Shown here: piece after piece, positions 26,685 through 35,488 of the stretch
Position numbering within the stretch: the stretch's first letter is position 1
How the letters are laid out: the number at the start of each line of letters is the position of its first letter
Assembly (NCBI RefSeq): GCF_015234135.1
Contig: NZ_JADGIK010000003.1
Span: 186,001-250,000, forward strand
Source: Faecalibacter rhinopitheci
Lineage (GTDB): Bacteria; Bacteroidota; Bacteroidia; Flavobacteriales; Weeksellaceae
DNA length: 64,000 bases
Reading direction: 5' to 3'
Made by a program: the position numbers and the translations under genes
Notes under the pieces: model-generated
The model's input: the letters and a program-made list of their open reading frames with translations, nothing else
The model's database searches: none
What the model was told of the DNA's origin: nothing

Positions 26685-28541
26685 ATGTGTGGATTTTCTG
26701 GTGTTTTTTCTAAAGAAGAATTAAATGAAGATGTAATTGTAAATTCATTAAAATCTATAAAACATCGTGGCCCGAATAATACGTTACATGCATGTTTTGA
26801 AGATGATTTGAAATTATTTTCTAGCGATTTATCAGATGAAGAAACTCAATTAAAATATCCAAACTTTTTTCATAAATTATCTTCAAATTGGATTGGATTT
26901 AATAGACTTTCAATTTTAGATTTATCAAATAATGGAATGCAACCATTTTATGATACAAAATCTAAAATTGCTTTTTTATTAAATGGGGAAGTCTATAATT
27001 TTAAAACTTTAAAAGATAAATATCTTATAGGAATTGATCTAAAATCTGGCTCGGATACCGAAGTTGTTTTTCAATTATACTTAAAGTTTGGGGATCAATT
27101 TATTGATTTACTACAAGGAATGTTCGTAATTGTTGTAATAGATTATTATGACAATAAAATTAAGATTTGGAGAGACCGATTTGGTATTAAACCTTTTTAT
27201 TATTACTTGGATGAACATCAGTTTATTTTTTCCTCAGAAATAAAAGGAATTTTTGAAACTGGTTTAGTAAAAAAAGAAATTAATTATAAACATTTAGCCT
27301 ATAGTTTTTATCTTAATTCTAGTTTTGCACCTCATACAATTTATGAAAATATTTACACCTTAGAAGCGGCTAATAAACTTACCGTAGATTTTTTGTCATT
27401 TAAATTTAAGAAAGAAATTTATTGGACATTAGATTATATTCCAAATAATCAGGAAATCTCGAAAGAAGAGTTTTTAGATGATATTAAATCGGTGGTAAAA
27501 TTAGCATCTATTTCAGATGTTCAACAAGCAGTAATGCTAAGTGGTGGTCTAGATTCTGGATTATTAGCTTATCAACTTCATCAAAATTCGGTAGATGTGG
27601 ATGCAATTACAATTTACAACGAGGAAGCGGATGAACAGAATGAATTAACTTTCGCTCGAAGTAACGCAATTAATTCGGAGTTAGAATTACTAGAAATTGA
27701 AATTCCTAATGATGTTTCTATACAAGAGCTAAAAGAATATATTTTAGCGGAAGAAGAACCCAATTATTCGCCAGAACCAGCTTATTTTTTATCTAAGAAA
27801 GCAAAAGAAAATAATTATGTGGTGTTGCACAATGCTTTAGGATTAGATGAATTATTTTATGGATATTCTTATTATTATAAAGCTAAGCAACTTGAGAATG
27901 TAAAATTATTCTTACATCCAAGTTTAAAAATGTTTTTGTCAGGTAATAAAAAATTTAAATATGAAGATCTTACCATTTTTGGATTAGAAGGCATTCCGTT
28001 TATTTTAAGAAGTATTGCGAGTTGGCAAGAAATAAAAACTTTATTTAAAAAATATGGAAGCGAAAATTGGGAACATCCTGTAGCTACTTTACTAAATCAA
28101 GTGAGGAAAAATAATCCTAATTTTGATACCTATCCATTGCTTAAAAAAATATCATATTTAGATATATATTATTACATAAGTTCTCATCATTCCTTAAGAT
28201 CTGATTCGCCGAGTATGGTAAATAATATAGAAATGCGTTTTCCGTATTTAGATCATTTATTTATTCAAAAATATTTCAATTGTTCTCGCCTTGATAATGG
28301 TTTATCAATGAAAAATAATAAACCATATTTAAGAAAATGTGTAAAAAATATTTTACCCAATGATGTGATGAATATGCCTAAAAAAGGTTTTTCTATGCCT
28401 ACTAAATCGTGGTTGAACTCTGTAGATGTAATACAAGAATTCCCAGAAATAGAATATTTTTTTGATGATATTTCTATGGATTGGTTAAATAATTCTACAA
28501 AAAAATGGCTGTTAATTTCAACAAGTTTACTCTTAAAATAA
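26685..28541 (+). CDS. Glutamine-hydrolysing asparagine-synthase-like amidotransferase
   Basis: A 618-residue AsnB-type enzyme. Cys2 after Met is the glutaminase nucleophile. RLSILDLS, NGEVYN and SGSDTE mark the Ntn glutaminase domain. SGGLDS at 286-291 is the PP-loop of the synthetase domain, and RFPYLDH near residue 525 is also typical. In glycan loci such enzymes often amidate a uronic-acid sugar rather than make free asparagine (family knowledge); which applies here is inference from context. The stop overlaps the next gene's start by one base (TAATG). Confidence 0.9.
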   Translation: MCGFSGVFSKEELNEDVIVNSLKSIKHRGPNNTLHACFEDDLKLFSSDLSDEETQLKYPNFFHKLSSNWIGFNRLSILDLSNNGMQPFYDTKSKIAFLLNGEVYNFKTLKDKYLIGIDLKSGSDTEVVFQLYLKFGDQFIDLLQGMFVIVVIDYYDNKIKIWRDRFGIKPFYYYLDEHQFIFSSEIKGIFETGLVKKEINYKHLAYSFYLNSSFAPHTIYENIYTLEAANKLTVDFLSFKFKKEIYWTLDYIPNNQEISKEEFLDDIKSVVKLASISDVQQAVMLSGGLDSGLLAYQLHQNSVDVDAITIYNEEADEQNELTFARSNAINSELELLEIEIPNDVSIQELKEYILAEEEPNYSPEPAYFLSKKAKENNYVVLHNALGLDELFYGYSYYYKAKQLENVKLFLHPSLKMFLSGNKKFKYEDLTIFGLEGIPFILRSIASWQEIKTLFKKYGSENWEHPVATLLNQVRKNNPNFDTYPLLKKISYLDIYYYISSHHSLRSDSPSMVNNIEMRFPYLDHLFIQKYFNCSRLDNGLSMKNNKPYLRKCVKNILPNDVMNMPKKGFSMPTKSWLNSVDVIQEFPEIEYFFDDISMDWLNNSTKKWLLISTSLLLK

Positions 28542-29746
28542 TGGAAAAGAAATTTATTATTTGCTTTTTAGCTGATTTACATACTTTATATGATGATAGA
28601 ATTTATTGGAAACAAGCGCTCTCATTAGTAAATAATGGTTACGAAGTACATTATGTAACGATAGGAAATGTTGAAGGTAAAGGAACTACCAAGGAGGGTA
28701 TTCACTTTTTACAGTTAAAACGAAAAAAATATTTGCCAACAGTAGCTTTAAATTATTTATTCAAAAAAATACCTTTTGTAACTACTGAGTATGATGAAGC
28801 TTTAGATTATTGTAAGAAAATTAAACCTGATTTATTTCATATTCATGATTCGAGGATCAATAGAATTTTAAAGGATTTGAAATGCATTGGTAAAAATCCT
28901 AAATTTATATATGATGGACGCGAACCTTTGGATAAAAACATGAAAGATTATCGTTTTAAAGATTCCAAAATTCCAAAATTTATCACTCATCGATATGCAG
29001 ATTATATCCAAAATTGGGAGTATAAAAAGGTAAAAGAATTTGATTATATATTTACTGTGGACGATGGTTTATACAATCGTTTTAAGACCCATGTAAAAAA
29101 TGTTCCTATTCAAAACTTATATAATTTTACAAATCTAAAAAGTCAAAGAAAAAATTTAACCTACGAAGAAAAAATATACGATGCCGCATATATAGGCGGA
29201 TTATCTGAAATTAGAGGAGCTATGGTTGCTTTGAAAGCAACAAAATATATTGTAGGAAAAATTCCTAATTATAAATTATTATTTTTAGGTCAAATATTCG
29301 ATGTTACGCTACAGAATAAGATAACAAAATTTATAGATGAACATAATTTAAAAGGCAATGTTGTGCTAAAGGATTTTGTTCCGCACCAAGAAGTTTCAGA
29401 TTATTTTAATCGAATAAAAATGGGGTTGAATCCTTTACTTTATGCTAAATCTCATGAAGAAATTATCCAGATAAAATTATTTGAATATATGAATTTTGGA
29501 ATTCCAATTATTACGAGCAATTTTGGCTACATGCAACAATATGTACTTGATAATAATGTTGGGATTGCTATTGAGCCTAATGATGAGAAATTGCTTGCGA
29601 ATACAATAGTAGAGCTTTTGGATAATCGAAAAAAGTTTGATGAGTTTGCGCAAAATGGTATCAAATCAGTTGATGAAAAATTCAATTGGGATTTAATGGA
29701 AAATAAAATGCTAGAAGTTTATAATAAATTATTAACTGAAAAATAG
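28541..29746 (+). CDS. Glycosyltransferase (GT4-like)
   Basis: A 401-residue GT-B-fold transferase. The start at 28541 (MEKKFIICFLADLHTL) overlaps the upstream stop and places the first strand at the N-terminus; an upstream ATG at 28505 lies inside the amidotransferase. The N-terminal half has DLFHIHDSR; the C-terminal half has AAYIGGLSEIRGA, VVLKDFVPHQEV and KLFEYMNFGIPIITS, the donor-binding pattern of GT4 enzymes. It probably adds a sugar to the lipid-linked unit exported by the flanking flippases. Confidence 0.88.
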   Translation: MEKKFIICFLADLHTLYDDRIYWKQALSLVNNGYEVHYVTIGNVEGKGTTKEGIHFLQLKRKKYLPTVALNYLFKKIPFVTTEYDEALDYCKKIKPDLFHIHDSRINRILKDLKCIGKNPKFIYDGREPLDKNMKDYRFKDSKIPKFITHRYADYIQNWEYKKVKEFDYIFTVDDGLYNRFKTHVKNVPIQNLYNFTNLKSQRKNLTYEEKIYDAAYIGGLSEIRGAMVALKATKYIVGKIPNYKLLFLGQIFDVTLQNKITKFIDEHNLKGNVVLKDFVPHQEVSDYFNRIKMGLNPLLYAKSHEEIIQIKLFEYMNFGIPIITSNFGYMQQYVLDNNVGIAIEPNDEKLLANTIVELLDNRKKFDEFAQNGIKSVDEKFNWDLMENKMLEVYNKLLTEK

Positions 29747-29821
29747 TTTAAACTTCCAGATTAAAAATTAGAATAAGAGAAAATAATTAATATTTTTTTC
29801 AATCTCATATAATTAGGCAAA

Positions 29822-31264
29822 ATGTCAAAAATTAAAAACGTTTTTTATAAAGATTTAATTTGGTATGCATTAGGAACGATGATTCCTATGGGAATTAATG
29901 TAATAAAAACGCCAATTTTTACGAGACATTACTCTCCAGAAGAATATGGATATTTAGGGTTAGTAATGACATTTTTTCTTTACATGTCAACGGTTTCTTA
30001 TTCTTGGATAGCAGGTTGTATTTGGAGATTTTACAATTCTTTTGAAAAAAATAAAATATTAAATAAATTTTATTCTAATATTTTATTTTTATACTGTATA
30101 TCTTCACTGGTTATTCTTTTTTTTACACTAATATTTATTACATTTTATCACGAACCTTTATTAGTTTTTAATCTGATTATATTATGTTTTTCACATTTTA
30201 TAATCAAGGAATTATTAGGGTTATTCTATTTTATAATTCGTGTAAAAGGATATGCAAAATTGAACAATATTTTGCTGATAGCACAAGTTGGTTTAAGTTT
30301 TACAGTATTACTTTTACTTGCTTTTGTATATAATTTTGATATTACTGCCTTAATAAGTAGTTCAATAATTATTGACCTTTTATTCGTGCTTTCTATCGCA
30401 GTGTATTTAATTAAAACAAAAAGAATAAAATTATTAAGTTTTAAGCTCGTTCATAAAAAATATTTAAAAATATTTACTCACTTTGGATCATTTATACTAC
30501 TGTCAAGTTTAGCAACTTTATTAATAGTTTCTAGTGATAGATATATTTTAGCGATGTATGATAGTATAGAAAATGTTGGTATATATACTAAAGTTTATGA
30601 TATCGCTCAGCTGTCAATCTCTGCTTTAGTGTTCGTTTTCTTTAATGTGATTAACCCTAATATGAATAGAGAATTAACACATAATTTAGAAAATGCTGAT
30701 ATTCTGCTTCGTAAATATTTGTTTGCTTATATATTTACGTTATTACCTTTTACGATACTTTTCTCAATATTTTCAAAAGAGATTTCCTATTTACTCTTAG
30801 GTGAAGAATTTAGAAATGGGCATATTATTATGCCATATGTATTTTTTAGTGCTTTTATTTTTGGAATAATAAACTTTAATCAAAATAAGTTAAAATTTAA
30901 AAATAAATTAAAAATCATAGTTCAGATTTTATCCTTTTGCTTTTTTATAAACTTAATACTAAATTTCTTATTTATTCCAAGTTTTGGATATTTAGGAGCA
31001 GCGATTACAACATTTATAAGTTATATAATCATGCTTATTTTATTTTTTAAAGCAGATTCTCTAAATTTTTTAAAAGATAAATTAGCCCTAAAATCTATAG
31101 CTAATCAGTTAATTGTTTTACTAATTTTTTTTATAATTGATCAATTATTAAGAAAAATTATTGATTTCAATATTTGGATTGCAATCATAGAAGGAACAAT
31201 TTTTTTATTGACATTAGGAATATTATTCAGAAAAAAATTTCAAGCTTTAGATTTACCCGTCTAA
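29822..31264 (+). CDS. Polysaccharide flippase (Wzx/PST family) 2
   Basis: A 480-residue protein with about 12-14 hydrophobic segments. The N-terminal IPMGINVIKTPIFTRHYSPEEYGYLG motif region and the later SSDRYILAMYDSIENVGIYT pattern are typical of O-antigen/teichuronic flippases. It is separated by 75 bp from the glycosyltransferase gene. It is unusual to find a second flippase so close to the first. Its stop codon directly abuts the stop of the convergent metalloprotease gene, with no terminator between. Confidence 0.88.
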   Translation: MSKIKNVFYKDLIWYALGTMIPMGINVIKTPIFTRHYSPEEYGYLGLVMTFFLYMSTVSYSWIAGCIWRFYNSFEKNKILNKFYSNILFLYCISSLVILFFTLIFITFYHEPLLVFNLIILCFSHFIIKELLGLFYFIIRVKGYAKLNNILLIAQVGLSFTVLLLLAFVYNFDITALISSSIIIDLLFVLSIAVYLIKTKRIKLLSFKLVHKKYLKIFTHFGSFILLSSLATLLIVSSDRYILAMYDSIENVGIYTKVYDIAQLSISALVFVFFNVINPNMNRELTHNLENADILLRKYLFAYIFTLLPFTILFSIFSKEISYLLLGEEFRNGHIIMPYVFFSAFIFGIINFNQNKLKFKNKLKIIVQILSFCFFINLILNFLFIPSFGYLGAAITTFISYIIMLILFFKADSLNFLKDKLALKSIANQLIVLLIFFIIDQLLRKIIDFNIWIAIIEGTIFLLTLGILFRKKFQALDLPV

Positions 31265-32503
31265 TCAATTTTTGATGATTGTATCAGTGGATTTATTTAC
31301 ATAACCTGTAAACTCTTTACCATTTGGATACGTTATCTTCCCATTCTTTTCAAAAATAATTTTCGCATTTTTTCCAAAAGTAATTTTAGCTTGTGGAGCC
31401 ATAATAATAGGTTCTTTAATTGTTAAAGTAACATTATCAGCAACCTTTAGATTAGAATAGAAACGTTGAGTTTTCGTCCAAGTGGTATGTTGAGGAATTA
31501 GGAATGTATTTCCTAAGAATGAATTTTCAGTAACAAATTGGATTAAATTACTTTCACGCAAGTTTTTATGGGCTTTTAAAATTTCCGTGGGTTGTAAATA
31601 ATTTCTTGGATCAGATCCTGTTTGCGACATTAATGCATATTTGCATTGATTGGCTTTGTGGTATTGGTTGCTATGCTCTAAGCCCATGGTATGCCCAAAT
31701 TCGTGTGCAGAACCTACGGCATCGTTCACGTGCCATTTACGTGTCTCTTGCCAATTGGTTTTATATTCTGTGGTTAATTGATAGCGATGATAAAGGTATT
31801 TAAGGTATCGATTAGGGATATGAATACTTGAAGTTCGCGTAAGATTGGTTGTCGTGGGAAATTGAGAAGCTTCAACTCCTGCAATATTATATCCTTTAGC
31901 GTTGTTGGAAGCGAAACGATCAAAATTTTCTCCATCCATTGTGAGATAGACCAATATGCCTTTCGGGATAGATGGGTCATTTGAGAATTTTTGATCTAGA
32001 TTTTTTAAGTACCACCCTTCATATGGAGAAATACCGCTGTAATTTTTTTTCTCAATATTGGCCCCACTATTTTTATAATTCCATGCTGTTGCATCTTCAT
32101 AGGTGATGTAATTGAATTTAAACCTAATTTTAGAGTCGTTGTAGAAATCGGTACCTGTATAACAACCTGTTAAATTATCCGGTTGATAAAAGTGGCTCCA
32201 TACCTCATTTATTTTTTCGAAATAATCTTGGACAAGTGACTTTTCTTCTGCATTGTTCCAATCAAAATTCGAATGTTTTTTTTGATCATTTGTCAAAATA
32301 ATCACATTCACATTTAAAGTGATTGGCGTTAAATGATTTGTAATCGTAAAGTTATCTATCGTAGCGGTGGAAGATAACTTACTATCAAGAGGAGATGTAT
32401 TTTTTGTTGGAGTAGCAGCTGCCTGCGGTTGAACAATTCCGATGGTTTGTGTCGTACAAGCACTGCACATAAAAACCATACAAAGTATTAAAAATTTATT
32501 CAT
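31265..32503 (-). CDS. Metzincin-type zinc metalloprotease lipoprotein
   Basis: A 412-residue lipoprotein. I chose the ATG at 32503 because it begins a clear signal peptide with lipobox Cys16 (CSAC); the longer frame to 32605 adds 34 residues that hide it and overlap the upstream gene. HEFGHTMGLEH from His267 is the zinc site with catalytic Glu268, and YALMSQTG downstream gives the Met-turn. The C-terminal 80 residues look like a short beta-helix (repeated hydrophobic-charged strands). The family cannot be named more closely. It ends a four-gene minus-strand operon. Confidence 0.82.
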   Translation of the reverse strand: MNKFLILCMVFMCSACTTQTIGIVQPQAAATPTKNTSPLDSKLSSTATIDNFTITNHLTPITLNVNVIILTNDQKKHSNFDWNNAEEKSLVQDYFEKINEVWSHFYQPDNLTGCYTGTDFYNDSKIRFKFNYITYEDATAWNYKNSGANIEKKNYSGISPYEGWYLKNLDQKFSNDPSIPKGILVYLTMDGENFDRFASNNAKGYNIAGVEASQFPTTTNLTRTSSIHIPNRYLKYLYHRYQLTTEYKTNWQETRKWHVNDAVGSAHEFGHTMGLEHSNQYHKANQCKYALMSQTGSDPRNYLQPTEILKAHKNLRESNLIQFVTENSFLGNTFLIPQHTTWTKTQRFYSNLKVADNVTLTIKEPIIMAPQAKITFGKNAKIIFEKNGKITYPNGKEFTGYVNKSTDTIIKN

Positions 32504-32546
32504 AGGTATTGGATTGGTCTTATGTAATTTACAAAAAATATATCTG

Positions 32547-33413
32547 TTAGAAAAGAGGACTTTTACAGTGTACAAAAGTTTTTTTCTCAGCTCTAAAACT
32601 TGCATTGAAATCTTGAATTCCTTTTATGCTTGAACCTTCGAAATCCAATATAAATCCTTGTTGATTAAATTTTTGAATCATATGATCTACGATAAAGGTG
32701 TTGTAATTGAAGATTGAATTGTTTTTTTTGGCATTACACAATTGGATCAATCGGTTCCCCGATTTGATGTAGAAAGAGCTTGCAACGACTTGTTGATTCT
32801 CTATAATGTTGATTGTTATTCCCAACTTTTTTTGTTGGATAATTTGGACTAACGGGTGTAATTTATCTAAAGCCAGTTGTTTTTGAATTGCAGGATATTC
32901 TGTTTTCAATAAAGCAATAAAATCTTGTGCAGTCTCAGAATATATTATCTGAGCCCCTTGTAAACCTTTGTTTAATTCTTGTTTTCGATTTTTGCGCAGA
33001 CTTTTTTTATACTGATTATATTCCACATTTAAATTTAAAATCTGGTTGACTTTCTGTGGTAGATTAGGAGCTAAATATTGGGTGTTTTCTTCATTAAATG
33101 TATAATAGCGAACCAGTTGATGGTTTATTTCTTTATAAAATAATTGAACAATTTCTTGAGGAAATGAATTCGCATAAAAAACCCCTAATTGTTGGCAATA
33201 AGTAGGTTGACTAATGAATTTAATCCCTAATTTTTTTTGATAAGGCAAAGGCATAATCGCTTCATAATCATTTAAGACTAAGCAATCCCATTGCGAATCC
33301 GTTAAGGTATCTAAATACCAATATTCTGCATACACACGATAGTTGATCGCGCGTTGCAAACAAGCCGAATATTTATCGAGATCTAAAGCTGATCTTTTAA
33401 TTTTCTTAATCAT
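32547..33413 (-). CDS. FemAB/GNAT-like acyl- or aminoacyltransferase
   Basis: A 288-residue protein with a GNAT/FemAB-type fold. The C-terminal FILDFEGSSIKGIQDFNASFRAE resembles the conserved FemAB-like D-x-x-G-S...F...F motif, and YKKSLRKNRKQELNKG is the usual basic helix. In polysaccharide loci such proteins acylate sugars, but donor and acceptor are unknown. Its start overlaps the end of the deacetylase-like gene by 8 bp, so the two are translationally coupled. Confidence 0.72.
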   Translation of the reverse strand: MIKKIKRSALDLDKYSACLQRAINYRVYAEYWYLDTLTDSQWDCLVLNDYEAIMPLPYQKKLGIKFISQPTYCQQLGVFYANSFPQEIVQLFYKEINHQLVRYYTFNEENTQYLAPNLPQKVNQILNLNVEYNQYKKSLRKNRKQELNKGLQGAQIIYSETAQDFIALLKTEYPAIQKQLALDKLHPLVQIIQQKKLGITINIIENQQVVASSFYIKSGNRLIQLCNAKKNNSIFNYNTFIVDHMIQKFNQQGFILDFEGSSIKGIQDFNASFRAEKKTFVHCKSPLF

Positions 33414-34638
33414 TGAAAATGCTTTCGTACACTTTTTTCCAGTCGTTCCAATAGTCGTTTAAATTCGATGGGTGGAACAATGTTATAAACGTTCCGTTTA
33501 CTTTTTTAATTGTTTGTTTCAATCTTTTTAATTCTACGACCGCTTTTTCGGGTGAAAGGTTTAAATAGTTTCGTAATGTAACATCCATCGCTACAAAAGG
33601 ATAGATTGTTAATAACGTTTGTTGATTGGTGGATAAATCAAACCATTTGAATGGGGTAGATGTACCTGCTCGGAAGCCTATTTGATGCGCAAATCCCATT
33701 GTGTAATCTTCTGTTATTTTGTTTTTCAACAATTGTTGATAAGTGGATGGAAAGTTCAATTTAATGAAATGTTGTCTTGATTTTGTTATTGGTTTTTGAA
33801 GTATTTTCTCTAATCGATTGATTTCTAATTCTTGTAATTGAGCATCAAAATTAGAAAGGTAAGAGGGATGAATTCCAATATTTGCCCATTTAGCTAGTTT
33901 TTGAATTAGGCTTACTTGATTTTTATTTTTCCACGAATGGTTTTTATCAAATTCAGAATAATCACCTAATAACCAAAAAAAAATGGTTTCTATATTTTTA
34001 TTTTTAGCTAAGTTTTCGATGTAATTATACATATCATAAGGATCATCTTGTTTTCTATTTAAAACTGAGATTTGAGTTTTAAAATTTTTTAAATCTCCTT
34101 TTAAGAGTTTTTTAAATAGAGAACCGTATTTTATTTTTACAGAATGATGTAAATACTTCCAAGCAAAATCCACATCATGTGTATTAATTTGCTTAAAGGA
34201 TCTTTCTTTAAACTTAATATCAGGAAATTTCTCCTTAATTTGATGCTGGATTTCTATACAAATAAAGTCAACTATAGGTTGAGAATAATCTAAATCAGAA
34301 CCTAAAAAGCGGTTATGTTGATCAAATTGATCAGGTTTTGCTATATATTCTTCATAGCGAGAAAGCCAATAAAAGCATCGTCCAATAGGAGAGAGTGTAT
34401 GATAATTTATGGAAGTTCGGATATCATTTTCCAATAAAATATCATCTACAAGAAAGTTTATTTCTTGATCAAAAAAATGATTTGAGAAATTAATTTTAGC
34501 AGAATTTTTTTGGATAAATTCTTCTTGGTTTGAAATTAAAGTAAATTTAATTCCACTAAATTCTCTAAAAATAAAATCGAAAATATATTTAATTCGAGGA
34601 GTTATTTTCTCTGTATATATAATAAGATCAGACGTCAA
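33406..34638 (-). CDS. Polysaccharide-deacetylase-like protein
   Basis: A 410-residue cytoplasmic protein of the group annotated as polysaccharide deacetylase family in Bacteroidota, with an N-terminal domain of unknown function (1-150, including SPIGRCFYWLSRYEEY). INTHDVDFAW near residue 165 carries the Asp-Asp/His-type metal motif in altered form. NIGIHPSY is a second catalytic-like motif, and TFITLFHPSNL gives the C-terminal His. It may trim or modify the glycan made by the facing genes. Whether it is an active deacetylase is uncertain. Confidence 0.72.
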   Translation of the reverse strand: MTSDLIIYTEKITPRIKYIFDFIFREFSGIKFTLISNQEEFIQKNSAKINFSNHFFDQEINFLVDDILLENDIRTSINYHTLSPIGRCFYWLSRYEEYIAKPDQFDQHNRFLGSDLDYSQPIVDFICIEIQHQIKEKFPDIKFKERSFKQINTHDVDFAWKYLHHSVKIKYGSLFKKLLKGDLKNFKTQISVLNRKQDDPYDMYNYIENLAKNKNIETIFFWLLGDYSEFDKNHSWKNKNQVSLIQKLAKWANIGIHPSYLSNFDAQLQELEINRLEKILQKPITKSRQHFIKLNFPSTYQQLLKNKITEDYTMGFAHQIGFRAGTSTPFKWFDLSTNQQTLLTIYPFVAMDVTLRNYLNLSPEKAVVELKRLKQTIKKVNGTFITLFHPSNLNDYWNDWKKVYESIFND

Positions 34639-34678
34639 AATTTTACTTTTTCCAAGGATGATTAAAAGTAAGCATTTT

Positions 34679-35380
34679 CTATATCAATCCTTCATCTGCA
34701 AATGAGAAATAATCCTTTTGAGAAACAATTATATGATCCAATATTTGAATATCTAAGTATTTAGCGCCTTCAATAATTTTTTTAGTTAAAGATTTATCAG
34801 CTTCGCTCGCAATTATATTTCCGGAAGGATGATTGTGAGAGAGTATCAATGCAGTTGCCATTAACTCTATACTTCTTTTAAATATTACTCGTATATCTAC
34901 CGATGTTTGTGTAATTCCCCCACGAGAAATCTGTTCCGTTCTGATAATTTTATTTCCTTGATTTAAGAACATTACCCAAAATTCTTCAATAGGTAAATCG
35001 CCAATCTGTTGTTGTAAAATCTGTGCTGCATCGTTACTCGAATTTATTTTTACACGATCTAATACTTCCTGAGAAGTTCTTCTTCTCCCAATTTCTAAAG
35101 CAGTAATGATTGAAATAGCCTTAGCTTCTCCCACACCTTTAAATTTACATAAATCTAGAATGCTATATCTTGCCAGTTCATTCCAATTATTATGTGCAGA
35201 ATTCAAAATTCGCTTAGCCAATTCAACCGCAGATTCTTCACGATTACCACTTCCCATAATAATTGCTAATAATTCGGCATCAGATAAGGAAGATCGACCT
35301 TTTAAACTTAATTTTTCGCGTGGACGATCATCTTCATTCCAATTTTTTATAGATTGTTTTTCTTGATTATAATTTTCCAT
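34679..35380 (-). CDS. radC: RadC family JAB/MPN-domain protein
   Basis: A 233-residue protein. The N-terminal helix-hairpin-helix part (about 20-90) includes LCKFKGVGEAKAISI. The C-terminal JAB1/MPN metal site HNHPSGN...SEAD uses His182, His184 and Asp195. RadC was named for DNA repair, but its biochemical role is unsettled. It heads a minus-strand run into the deacetylase-like, FemAB-like and metzincin genes, with 40 bp to the first of these. Confidence 0.92.
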   Translation of the reverse strand: MENYNQEKQSIKNWNEDDRPREKLSLKGRSSLSDAELLAIIMGSGNREESAVELAKRILNSAHNNWNELARYSILDLCKFKGVGEAKAISIITALEIGRRRTSQEVLDRVKINSSNDAAQILQQQIGDLPIEEFWVMFLNQGNKIIRTEQISRGGITQTSVDIRVIFKRSIELMATALILSHNHPSGNIIASEADKSLTKKIIEGAKYLDIQILDHIIVSQKDYFSFADEGLI

Positions 35381-35432
35381 TATTTAAGCTATAAAATATT
35401 TCTCAATTAACTGGTATATAATTACTTAAAAT

Positions 35433-35465
35433 AAAAAAGCTCGAACATTTATTGTTCGAGCTTTT
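35433..35465 (-). terminator. Terminator after glnS
   Basis: AAAAGCTCGAACA / TGTTCGAGCTTTTTT inverted repeat with a 5-nt loop and T-run on the minus strand. Confidence 0.85.
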
Positions 35466-35488
35466 GCTATAATTGTTTGGGAAAATAA

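Noticed and set aside
29747-29821. Terminator or promoter between the glycosyltransferase and flippase 2 genes
   Set aside because: The 75-bp gap is AT-rich without a stem of useful length or an exact TAnnTTTG box.
32504-32605. N-terminal extension of the metzincin gene
   Set aside because: It would bury a clean lipoprotein signal peptide and overlap the upstream FemAB-like gene.
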